From assembly GCA_031265535.1 (NCBI GenBank), contig JAISCO010000192.1:1-18325 (forward strand): a stretch of DNA of 18,325 nt, read 5' to 3'. Each line of letters opens with the position of its first letter. The first letter of the stretch is position 1. This DNA comes from Spirochaetaceae bacterium. Its GTDB lineage: Bacteria; Spirochaetota; Spirochaetia; Treponematales; Breznakiellaceae. Below the pieces are notes generated by a model. It did no database searches and was not told the origin of the DNA. It saw only the letters and a program-made list of their open reading frames with translations. Of this stretch, positions 1-6,205 are shown piece by piece. Made by a program: the position numbers and the translations under genes.

Positions 1-18
1 TGTCATTGTTTCATACAT
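1..18 (-). CDS. 5' end of an unidentified gene running off the left edge
   Basis: On the minus strand a clean Shine-Dalgarno (GGAGG, from 27-31) lies 8 bp before an ATG at 16-18. The six codons left in the window read MYETMT, with no stop. Upstream is a plausible promoter. The next ATG in another frame (12-14) hits a stop at once, so 18 is the best start. The product cannot be identified. Its position just left of an attC-like site (135-307), and its orientation opposite to that site, match the PIN module of the next cassette, so it may be the gene of the preceding integron cassette. Confidence 0.55.
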
Positions 19-40
19 AAGAATATCCTCCAACTAATTT

Positions 41-69
41 ATTATAATACCTTAATTTCATTTATGCAA
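41..69 (-). promoter_or_regulatory. putative sigma-70-type promoter for the left-edge gene
   Basis: Minus strand: a perfect TATAAT (41-46) is 17 bp downstream of TTGCAT (64-69; three of six bases of the -35 consensus). It sits about 22 bp before the ATG at 18. A palindrome with ATTGTATA / TATACAAT arms (89-96 and 103-110) lies just upstream and could be an operator or only an AT-rich hairpin. The cassette gene would then be expressed without an upstream integron promoter. Confidence 0.45.
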
Positions 70-134
70 GTACTGATTTATATGCTTAATTGTATATTTA
101 TTTATACAATTTCTAACCATTTTAGCCCAATTTC

Positions 135-307
135 GCCTAACGTTCCGGCTGTATATGACGTTTTTGCAAGCCCGATAAAGGAAACCGCAGGTTTCCAGGG
201 CTTGCAAAAAATGTGGGTGGAGTTGAGCGTGGGAGGCGCAGCCGGCCTAGCGAAACGGAACCCCGGAGCGCCCGAATGGGCGCGGAGCATATACAGACCT
301 GTTAGGC
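135..307 (+). other. attC-like integron recombination site 1
   Basis: A 173-bp imperfect palindrome with integron attC layout. GCCTAAC (135-141) fits the R'' consensus RYYYAAC and GTTAGGC (301-307) fits R' GTTRRRY; they are exact complements. Inside are an unequal unpaired spacer (GTTCCGG on the left, ACCT on the right), then a perfect 9-bp stem CTGTATATG / CATATACAG as the L pair. The long central part folds into further hairpins, including 161-173 with 198-210 and, nested, 180-186 with 190-196. Pairing continues outside the R boxes (14 of 17 positions). It is longer than most attC sites (VCR about 120 bp). Recombination would be expected between G301 and T302. Confidence 0.7.
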
Positions 308-316
308 GCAGTTGGA

Positions 317-523
317 CTATTTTATTTTTTTAATTTCATTACTTATATCTTCAATTGTTAATCCATCCAACCAATTATGCCGTTCCTTGGTATAATCACC
401 ATATCCGGAATCAAATTGACGCATAAATTCAACCATTCCAAGCGGTCCAAGCTTTTCATTTAATGCTTCAATCCCCAATTTCCTTATGCTATTCATGTCT
501 TTTACCATTGTTTGACTAATCAT
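317..523 (-). CDS. putative antitoxin partner of the PIN toxin
   Basis: A 68-residue acidic/basic small protein, second in a two-gene unit behind the PIN toxin. The reading frame opens with a TTG at 529, but the ATG at 523 is preferred: it overlaps the toxin stop by 8 bp (ATGATTAG), a typical translational-coupling arrangement, and has a GGTGG-like sequence upstream. Another ATG at 508 is possible. The core (IRKLGIEALNEKLGPLGMV, then a QFDSGYGDYTKERH block) resembles small proteins often paired with PIN-domain genes in Bacteroidetes, cyanobacteria and spirochaetes. No classic DNA-binding fold can be named by eye. Antitoxin function is inferred from pairing and size. Confidence 0.6.
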   Translation of the reverse strand: MISQTMVKDMNSIRKLGIEALNEKLGPLGMVEFMRQFDSGYGDYTKERHNWLDGLTIEDISNEIKKIK

Positions 524-971
524 TTTCAATAACCACCATGTACCAATTGATGGGAATTTCTATCCGTAAAACTGAATTCACTTTCCTAGAGTTTTTTATA
601 AAATCATTATCCACCGTCAACAGAATATCAACATTCCTATATTCAGCAGACGCAAAATGTAAACTGTCAAATGGTTTTAAACCATACTTTTGTATTTCTA
701 ATGCCCTTGCCTCTATTGCATCATTGAAATCTATTTTTTCTTTTTTTACAGAATATAAATTCAGTGCCTTGTTTCGTTTATTTAAATCAGGAGTCTTCAT
801 AATTTCATATTCGATAATATCACTTCCAATTAATTTCCAAGATCCATAAAAGCATTTAAATAATATTCCAATAACGGCATCGCTTTCTATGCGGATTTTA
901 TCCTGCATTTGATCATCCGCCGGCCTATTTAGACAACAGCAATCCATATAAATCAATAATTCATTATCCAT
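516..971 (-). CDS. PIN-domain ribonuclease toxin (VapC-like)
   Basis: A 151-aa protein of single PIN-domain size. The metal-binding acidic residues are in the expected order: D10 (LLIYMDCCCLNRP), E54 or E56 (SDIIEYEI), D102 (LKPFDSLHFASAE) and D121/D123 (LLTVDNDF). PIN toxins are Mg-dependent RNases that cut tRNA, rRNA or mRNA and are held in check by a cognate antitoxin. Here the partner lies directly downstream, overlapping by 8 bp, so the toxin is translated first; in the usual vapBC order the antitoxin comes first. The start ATG at 969-971 has no clear Shine-Dalgarno. The pair is enclosed by two attC-like sites. Confidence 0.8.
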   Translation of the reverse strand: MDNELLIYMDCCCLNRPADDQMQDKIRIESDAVIGILFKCFYGSWKLIGSDIIEYEIMKTPDLNKRNKALNLYSVKKEKIDFNDAIEARALEIQKYGLKPFDSLHFASAEYRNVDILLTVDNDFIKNSRKVNSVLRIEIPINWYMVVIEND

Positions 972-1052
972 TGTATTTATAGTCTATCATAAAGATTCTA
1001 TTTGTACAAGTGTATAATTTTTTATACAAAATTAATGTTTTAGTCCAATTGT

Positions 1053-1277
1053 ATATAACGTTCCGGCTGTTGCGAACCTTAGTTTCGATGACGTTTTGTC
1101 GGCCCGAATAAGCGTTTGCTACGCAAACTCAGGGCCGACAAAATGTAGCGGAGTGAACCGTGGGAATGCGCGCCAACGTAGTTGGCGCGCACAGCGAGAG
1201 CAGAGCCGAACGGAACCCCGAGCCGCCAACGGCGGCGTCACCAGCGTAGCTGGGGCGTGTAAACAGCCCTGTTATGT
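1053..1277 (+). other. attC-like integron recombination site 2
   Basis: A 225-bp imperfect palindrome matching site 1 in layout. ATATAAC (1053-1059) is R''-like and GTTATGT (1271-1277) is R'-like, each 6 of 7 to consensus. The spacer GTTCCGG and following CTGT are the same as in site 1, and TTTAGYCCAATT lies at the same distance left of R'' in both. The central part carries hairpins with different sequence but the same arrangement as site 1: an outer stem TTTTGTCGGCCC / GGGCCGACAAAA, an inner GTTTGC / GCAAAC stem, then GCGCGCCAAC / GTTGGCGCGC. It ends the PIN cassette. Confidence 0.65.
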
Positions 1278-1304
1278 GCAGTTTCTTGATTTTACTTTTC
1301 ATTA

Positions 1305-1466
1305 TTTGGTAACTATTCAGCCATAGCTAATTCCTTATACTATAAGAAATTACGGAAGCCCAAATTCACGAAATTTGGACGACTTTCTAAAATATTGGCT
1401 CTAAATGGCCTTAATATACCTCGAAATAGAGGTTTTATGCATATTTCTGGCTGAATAGTTACTAAA
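1305..1466. mobile_element. MITE-like element with 19-bp terminal inverted repeats
   Basis: The ends TTTGGTAACTATTCAGCCA (1305-1323) and, in reverse complement, TTTAGTAACTATTCAGCCA (1448-1466) match at 18 of 19 positions. The 162-bp unit has no open frame. Inside are small hairpins (CCAAATT / AATTTGG near 1360-1376, ACCTC / GAGGT near 1418-1434). I see no target-site duplication, so a non-autonomous IS derivative is inferred; the GTAAC termini recall IS66-type ends, but that is only a suggestion. It lies 28 bp beyond attC site 2. Confidence 0.55.
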
Positions 1467-1804
1467 CCGCGAAGTTAAAGAAGTCGAATAAGTTTAAGAA
1501 ACTCCCTCTTTACTCTTTCCTATTTCGACTTTGAGGTAAAATATTCTTCCGGTCTTGAGACCACTCCCCACAGTTTTAAAGATGCCAAGATGTTAGGGGC
1601 GGAGATGCGTTCACTTCGCCCGCCAGCGGGTTTCTCATGCGCTCCGCGCTAGCATCTTGCCACCCCTCGTTGGGGGCGGAGATGCGTTCACTTTGATAGT
1701 TGCGTTCAAGGGCTTCAGTCCGATAATTTGCGTTAATTCGTGTAATCTGTGGACTTTTTCCTAATTCAGGAGCAGCGGAGACGCGTTCACTTCGATAGCC
1801 GCGT
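1467..1804. repeat. gene-free mosaic of dispersed intergenic repeats
   Basis: No credible gene here. The stretch is built from blocks found elsewhere in the window: a GCGCTCCGCGCTAGCAT block (1617-1654; relatives at 7597-7631, 13683-13723, 13954-13992); a GGCGGAGATGCGTTCACTT block (near 1598 and 1675; relatives at 1773, 7836, 13757); and a TTAATTCGTGTAATCTGTGG block (1733-1752; relative near 13821). The run 1669-1771 corresponds over its whole length to 13753-13861. The DNA lies between the cassette region and the end of the pgk operon and contains no recognisable terminator. Confidence 0.6.
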
Positions 1805-2659
1805 TCAAGGGCGTTGCGCGGCGTCAGCTAAAAAATCAAGTAGAGGCTGTTTCCAATCACCGGATTTTGGCCTTGCGTCAAGAAAACAACGGTACAAGTC
1901 GAAAATATATTCCCTTATAGCGCCGCGTGACAGATCCGGAATAGTATGCTTTTGGTCAATGAAAAGAGCGTCAACAAAAGAGCGCGCTTCGCTTACAGGG
2001 AATAGCCCCTCATCATAGCAAGTCATAGCGTAAAAAGCGGCCGCGATACAGTTTATGCTATGCTGCTTAACATAAAGAACCGACTCCGTTATATCGAGAG
2101 CGTGCCGGCGGACAAGCTCAATCTCACTTTCGTATTCCTTTTCCACGCCCAGACAAGATAGAACCTGACGCATCCTGGTGTACGTCATTATAACCACCAT
2201 AACATGCAGCGAAGGTATGCACATAAGATGAGGGTCAAACAAGTGAACCGAGATAAAACCCGGTTTTCGCAGATAAAAAGGACGGCGCGTAGTAGAAAAA
2301 TTCTGCTTATACACCAATCCGGCAAAGGCGTACATATCACCTATACCGCGGACAAAATCAGCAATATACGGGTCGGCGGCTTTGCCAAAAGCCTTGGCAA
2401 GAAAAGCCTGGGTACGAATCCAAAACGGTGAAAAATCCATATACACATCTATCCATGACGGGGTAAACGGTATCGCCTCGTCCAGCGGATGATCCACCCA
2501 CGAAATCTTTGCTTTTTTGGGAAACAACACCGCCCGGTACTGCAAGTAGAAAAAATTGCAAAGAATTGACTTTATCGTTACGCGATAAGTACGCCAAAGC
2601 GGACGGCGCGCCAGCGTAAATAAGGAGCCTATAAAACCACGCCGTAAAATACTAATCAC
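1805..2659 (-). CDS. conserved hypothetical protein with degenerate PAP2-phosphatase-like motifs
   Basis: A 284-aa protein, last gene of the operon; GTG start 14 bp after the htrA-like stop, with a weak AAGAG upstream. I do not recognise it by name. Three patches resemble the PAP2 (lipid phosphatase / AUR1-like) active site in order: K118 followed by RRP at 125-127 (spacing one too long for KX6RP), IPSLH ending at H152 (family PSGH or PSLH), and VKQH ending at H200, where the usual SRX5HX3D reads SV...H...C, losing the Arg and Asp. Hydrophobic stretches are few compared with true PAP2 membrane enzymes. It may be a non-catalytic relative or an unrelated family; function unknown. Confidence 0.6.
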   Translation of the reverse strand: MISILRRGFIGSLFTLARRPLWRTYRVTIKSILCNFFYLQYRAVLFPKKAKISWVDHPLDEAIPFTPSWIDVYMDFSPFWIRTQAFLAKAFGKAADPYIADFVRGIGDMYAFAGLVYKQNFSTTRRPFYLRKPGFISVHLFDPHLMCIPSLHVMVVIMTYTRMRQVLSCLGVEKEYESEIELVRRHALDITESVLYVKQHSINCIAAAFYAMTCYDEGLFPVSEARSFVDALFIDQKHTIPDLSRGAIREYIFDLYRCFLDARPKSGDWKQPLLDFLADAAQRP

Positions 2660-2672
2660 TCAGAATAATCTC

Positions 2673-4502
2673 TTATAATGTATCGGGGGAATCCAGCAGC
2701 GCGGGAAGCTGCATACTGGTTTCAAAGTAACCGGACAGACGCTTTTTTACATTGATGTCAAGCAAAGCGTACCCCTCTTTTTCGTTAACGCGAAAACTAC
2801 GAATCAGTACAGGGTCCTGAGCTGAAAGACCGGCTTCATCGGCAATAGAACCGCGTACCACTTTTTTGATGAGGTACGACGCGGTGACACCCCGGCCGGC
2901 AGCAGTCTGCAAAATAATACCAAAAAGCGGCGCGGTCATCCGTTCACGACTGTCGATTTTCGCCGCTTCCGCAAGCGGAACATCGGGGCGCTCGGCGCTT
3001 TGCATGACACGGCGCGTGCCGTCACTCATTTCAACAGCGACAAGTTCTCCCGGCCGGTTCTGAAACAAACTATCCTGAAGCGCCGTTATAAGCCCGCTCC
3101 TCGGCGGACCGACAGCTTGATCATTAAGATTTTTTATGTAAACACCCTCCGGCACATGAAGATCGGCGGCAGGAGTAAGCGGGGCTACATAAATAATCTC
3201 TACGCCGCCCGAATTTTCCGCAAGACTAAAGCCAAGCCAAGGCCGCTTCGCCTTGCCGCCCTTAATCATAGCGGGCAGAGCCGCGGCAAGCCGCTCCGCG
3301 GGAACAGCAAAGTTTAACCCCTGAAACTGCTCGATACCGGCAAAAACAATACCAACAAGCCGCCCCTCATCATCAATGACAGGCCCCCCGGAATTACCAT
3401 GATTTACAGCGGCGTCAATCTGAATAACATCCCCAATTTGCAAAAGACGTCGCCCCGTCGCGGAGACTATCCCCATCGTAACCGTTTTTTCCAAGCCCAC
3501 AGGGGACCCTATCGCCAGAATCCTGTCGCCAACCTGCGGCTCAACCCTGTCTACGACCGAAAAAACATAAGAACTCTTGTATTCAGTTTTGATCAGGGCA
3601 AGATCAAGCGCTTTATCCCAGCCTATAACCCTTGCCGGAATACGCGCGCTTGCCGCGTCCCCCATCCTTATATACATGCGCGAATAGCCTTCGTAAGACG
3701 GGCTCACCTCGCTTTCTATGACATGATAATTTGTGATCAAAAGCCCCGATGCGTCTACAAAAAAAGCGCTGCCCAGCACGCGATCATTAAAACCGCGCCC
3801 ATGTTCAACCTTTATACCCCGGTCAACAAGAACCGTTGCCACACCGTTGATCATATCGGCGGGGCTGTCGCGCCCCTCGGCATAAGTCCGCAGTTCCGGC
3901 GCTACGTCGACGCGAAATTTATCCGCAAGATTCAGAAAATATACCGCTGTCCGCCGCTGACGCGCCTTTACCGCTCGTTCAAGAAACAAAACGGCGTCCG
4001 AAGCAGTAAGCGCCCCGTACTCCTCGGCGCGAACCGCGGTCAAAAAAGCCGCCAAATCATTGTTGGCGGCAAGATACTCCTTTGCCTCGGCCAAGAAATA
4101 AGCTCCATCCGGCGGCGCTTTATTTGAACCATATTCAACATTAACGCCAATCGCCGAAAGAGACCGCTCAAGCGAAGCCGCGTCATCCCAGCGTTCCTCC
4201 GCGACAGCCGCCGCCTGTAGTTCAAGCAGATTTTTGACAGCCCTATCCCACAGCGTGTCAATCAAGTCCCACGACTCGGGCAAAACATCGCCGCCATTTT
4301 CAGCGCCATACACCGCTTCGTACATGCCGATAAGATGAATAGCCCTTTCAGGATGCGAATCCACCACCTCTCCAATCTTTTCGATACGGAAATCACTCGT
4401 AGGGCGCGGCGGCTTTAGACGCTGCTCGGCCATACTCGCCGAAAGACAGGACGAGAGCACAGTTATTATAAAGACAGCTAACAGTAAGCTATCGCGTTTC
4501 AC
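2673..4502 (-). CDS. HtrA/DegP-like trypsin-fold serine protease, probable lipoprotein
   Basis: With the GTG at 4502 as start the protein is 609 aa and begins MKRDS, then a hydrophobic run ending VLSSC, a good spirochaetal lipobox with Cys19; the GTG at 4535 and ATG at 4526 give a poorer signal peptide. Residues 30-210 are helical and charged. The trypsin-like domain carries H260 (LLITNYHVI), D300 (DLALIK) and S371 (HGNSGGPV). Two PDZ-like segments follow (from about 420, RPWLGF, and from about 530, PLFGII). HtrA proteases degrade or refold damaged envelope proteins. It overlaps the upstream secreted-protein gene by 14 bp and is followed by the PAP2-like gene after 13 bp. Confidence 0.88.
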   Translation of the reverse strand: MKRDSLLLAVFIITVLSSCLSASMAEQRLKPPRPTSDFRIEKIGEVVDSHPERAIHLIGMYEAVYGAENGGDVLPESWDLIDTLWDRAVKNLLELQAAAVAEERWDDAASLERSLSAIGVNVEYGSNKAPPDGAYFLAEAKEYLAANNDLAAFLTAVRAEEYGALTASDAVLFLERAVKARQRRTAVYFLNLADKFRVDVAPELRTYAEGRDSPADMINGVATVLVDRGIKVEHGRGFNDRVLGSAFFVDASGLLITNYHVIESEVSPSYEGYSRMYIRMGDAASARIPARVIGWDKALDLALIKTEYKSSYVFSVVDRVEPQVGDRILAIGSPVGLEKTVTMGIVSATGRRLLQIGDVIQIDAAVNHGNSGGPVIDDEGRLVGIVFAGIEQFQGLNFAVPAERLAAALPAMIKGGKAKRPWLGFSLAENSGGVEIIYVAPLTPAADLHVPEGVYIKNLNDQAVGPPRSGLITALQDSLFQNRPGELVAVEMSDGTRRVMQSAERPDVPLAEAAKIDSRERMTAPLFGIILQTAAGRGVTASYLIKKVVRGSIADEAGLSAQDPVLIRSFRVNEKEGYALLDINVKKRLSGYFETSMQLPALLDSPDTL

Positions 4503-6150
4503 GGTATTCGACAAAGCCGTCACCATCCCAATCACTTTCTATAACTTCTATAACTTCAATTTCAGAAGACAACGCCGCATCCCCCGCCGGTCTAAAACGC
4601 CGCATAGTTTCCATCCGGCCGTCAAGATCAAGGTCTATGCGTTGAAAAACAGGCATCCCGTTTTCATAATTGGTTTCCGCGCATAAAACCCCGTCAACAT
4701 ACTCTTTCGAGGAAAGAACAACACCGGCATTACATTCAATCCGTTCAATGCCGCCCGGAAAATTCCTGCCCGGCCGCTCAATAAGATAAGCGTAACTCAA
4801 AGCCGCCCGCCTGCTAAAGCCGCCGGACGGCATATCCGCGTCCGGAAGCAGAATTCCGCCGGTACCCCCCAGAGTTTCAAAACGCGCGGCAGAATAATTG
4901 AACTCCATAGGACGAAAAAGATAGCGTGTATCGCCCCAAACCGCCTCGCGCAGTGCCGGATAAATATCCCAAACAATAGAAACCCTATCCACTTTTGTCC
5001 CCGCGTCATCCACATAAGCAAGCGCGGCGCTAACCGGCCACCCATCCTCAAATACAAGCGACAACTCGTTTACGCCGTCCTGATCGGCGTCACGCGAGTA
5101 AGAAACAGGAACTCCCAAAACATACCCGGCGCGGGAATCGACAACGCCGTCCCAGTTTGTATCTCCGGTAATCACCCCCGAAAACGACAGCAAGTCCCCG
5201 CGCATCAGATCTCGCGCCGCGTCCGTGCGCAGCAAGTCCCACACCGAAAATAAAACGCCGCGGTCAAGCGCCACAGACTCAAGGGAGCCGGACAAAACCC
5301 TGTCATAAGCAAACAACTCGTTAATAGCCGTCTCCTCGTCAATCAAGCCAATGTCAAGACAAACCGGCAAAGCTTCAATCAAGGCCGCCCGCGCAGCGGC
5401 ATCACCTTGGTCCGAATCAGAGCGTACCAACGCGCGCCACGCGGAAAGAAGACGCCGCGCCTCGTCAGCGTCACTGATAAACGGAGCGGCAAAACGAATA
5501 AGACCGGCGTCAACTTTTAACAGCGCCGGGAGCCGTTTAAGCGCCGTATCAATGAGCGCGCGCTGTAGGTCATCAGGAAAATCATTTTTTAGTTCGCCGT
5601 TAAACAGAATACGCGGAAACGCGGGATTGTAAGGATAACGCTTAAAGGCATCATCCATAGCGGCATAAAAAGCCGTGTTGTCAGGAAGCCGCCGCATAGA
5701 CGTAAGACGCAATTCCGCGGCGCGTTCATTTTCGCCCAGCATAGAAAGCGCGTCCATGGACTCGGCATAACGGCGCATGGATATCAACACCTCCACCTCA
5801 AGATAACGGGCGTCCTGCCATGCATAGAACGACCAGCGGTCAGTCTCCAAAGCGAGCCGGGCCGCCGCCAACACATCGCGCCCCGGCATACTAAGCTCTT
5901 TTTTTACAACAGCGGCCAGGTACGAAATATCGGAAGAAACCGAGGCATAATCGGCGGCGCGCGCTAAAAAAGCCTCCGCCTGTAAAAAACGCCCCTCTCG
6001 GACAGCCGTCCGCGCCCAATCAAGATAACGCGCGGCGATAGCCTCCTCGCCTGTTTCACGAACAAAAGCATTTTCCTGCGCCGCCAATGCCGGCGCTGCA
6101 ATAAAAAGTATGATAAAATAAACAAAAAGCGGGCAAGAAAATGCTTTCAT
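4489..6150 (-). CDS. secreted repeat-helical protein with four DxDxDG calcium-type loops
   Basis: A 553-aa protein; ATG at 6150 preferred over the TTG just before it, with AAGG 9 bp upstream. A signal peptide (hydrophobic residues 8-24, ending ALAAQ) sends it out of the cytoplasm. Residues 35-320 are Ala/Leu-rich helices in a TPR/SEL-like pattern. The second half is beta-like and has four EF-hand-type loops: DTNWDGVVD (331), DADQDGVNE (355), DLDLDGRME (507) and DWDGDGFVE (541), numbered from the TTG; each has the D-x-[DN]-x-D-G-x-x-[DE] Ca ligand pattern. I know no named family. Its position between pgk and an overlapping HtrA gene suggests a partner or substrate of the protease in the periplasm. 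Confidence 0.8.
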   Translation of the reverse strand: MKAFSCPLFVYFIILFIAAPALAAQENAFVRETGEEAIAARYLDWARTAVREGRFLQAEAFLARAADYASVSSDISYLAAVVKKELSMPGRDVLAAARLALETDRWSFYAWQDARYLEVEVLISMRRYAESMDALSMLGENERAAELRLTSMRRLPDNTAFYAAMDDAFKRYPYNPAFPRILFNGELKNDFPDDLQRALIDTALKRLPALLKVDAGLIRFAAPFISDADEARRLLSAWRALVRSDSDQGDAAARAALIEALPVCLDIGLIDEETAINELFAYDRVLSGSLESVALDRGVLFSVWDLLRTDAARDLMRGDLLSFSGVITGDTNWDGVVDSRAGYVLGVPVSYSRDADQDGVNELSLVFEDGWPVSAALAYVDDAGTKVDRVSIVWDIYPALREAVWGDTRYLFRPMEFNYSAARFETLGGTGGILLPDADMPSGGFSRRAALSYAYLIERPGRNFPGGIERIECNAGVVLSSKEYVDGVLCAETNYENGMPVFQRIDLDLDGRMETMRRFRPAGDAALSSEIEVIEVIESDWDGDGFVEYRETR

Positions 6151-6154
6151 CAAT

Positions 6155-6205
6155 TTACGCCTTGCAAACTTCGATCATTACGCATTACGCTTTGCAAACT
6201 TCGAT
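6155..6205. repeat. tandem duplication of the last codons of pgk
   Basis: The 21-bp sequence read on the plus strand as TTACGC[CT]TTGCAAACTTCGAT occurs at 6155-6175 and 6185-6205, a 30-bp period. The right copy encodes the final IEVCKA-stop of pgk; the left copy repeats those codons after the stop. The single difference turns AAAG into AAGG on the minus strand, giving a Shine-Dalgarno-like AAGG 9 bp before the ATG of the next gene. Confidence 0.75.

Larger units (their letters stand above)
302..1271 (+). mobile_element. putative integron gene cassette carrying a PIN toxin-antitoxin module
   Basis: The segment from the cleavage point of attC site 1 (G^TT at 301/302) to that of site 2 (1271/1272) is 970 bp and holds one toxin-antitoxin pair plus its own attC at the right end, which is exactly what defines a cassette. 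Both genes are antisense to the usual cassette direction, so they probably use a promoter between toxin start (971) and attC 2. Toxin-antitoxin cassettes are well known as stabilisers of large chromosomal integron arrays, and Treponema denticola has a chromosomal integron. No integrase is in the window, so mobility is inferred. Confidence 0.6.

Noticed and set aside
64..333. 89-codon plus-strand open frame across the first attC-like site
   Set aside because: It lies over a structured palindrome, has no Shine-Dalgarno, and resembles no protein; long attC sites often carry chance open frames.
1..1300. CRISPR array suggested by repeated short sequences
   Set aside because: Repeats are two long palindromes 900 bp apart, not regular 25-40 bp direct repeats with unique spacers.
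1096..1326. 76-codon plus-strand open frame in the second attC-like site
   Set aside because: Fully inside hairpin repeats and runs into the MITE-like element; composition is that of translated repeats.
3399..4127. 242-codon plus-strand open frame
   Set aside because: Antisense to the well-supported HtrA gene with catalytic triad; a shadow of its GC-rich codons.
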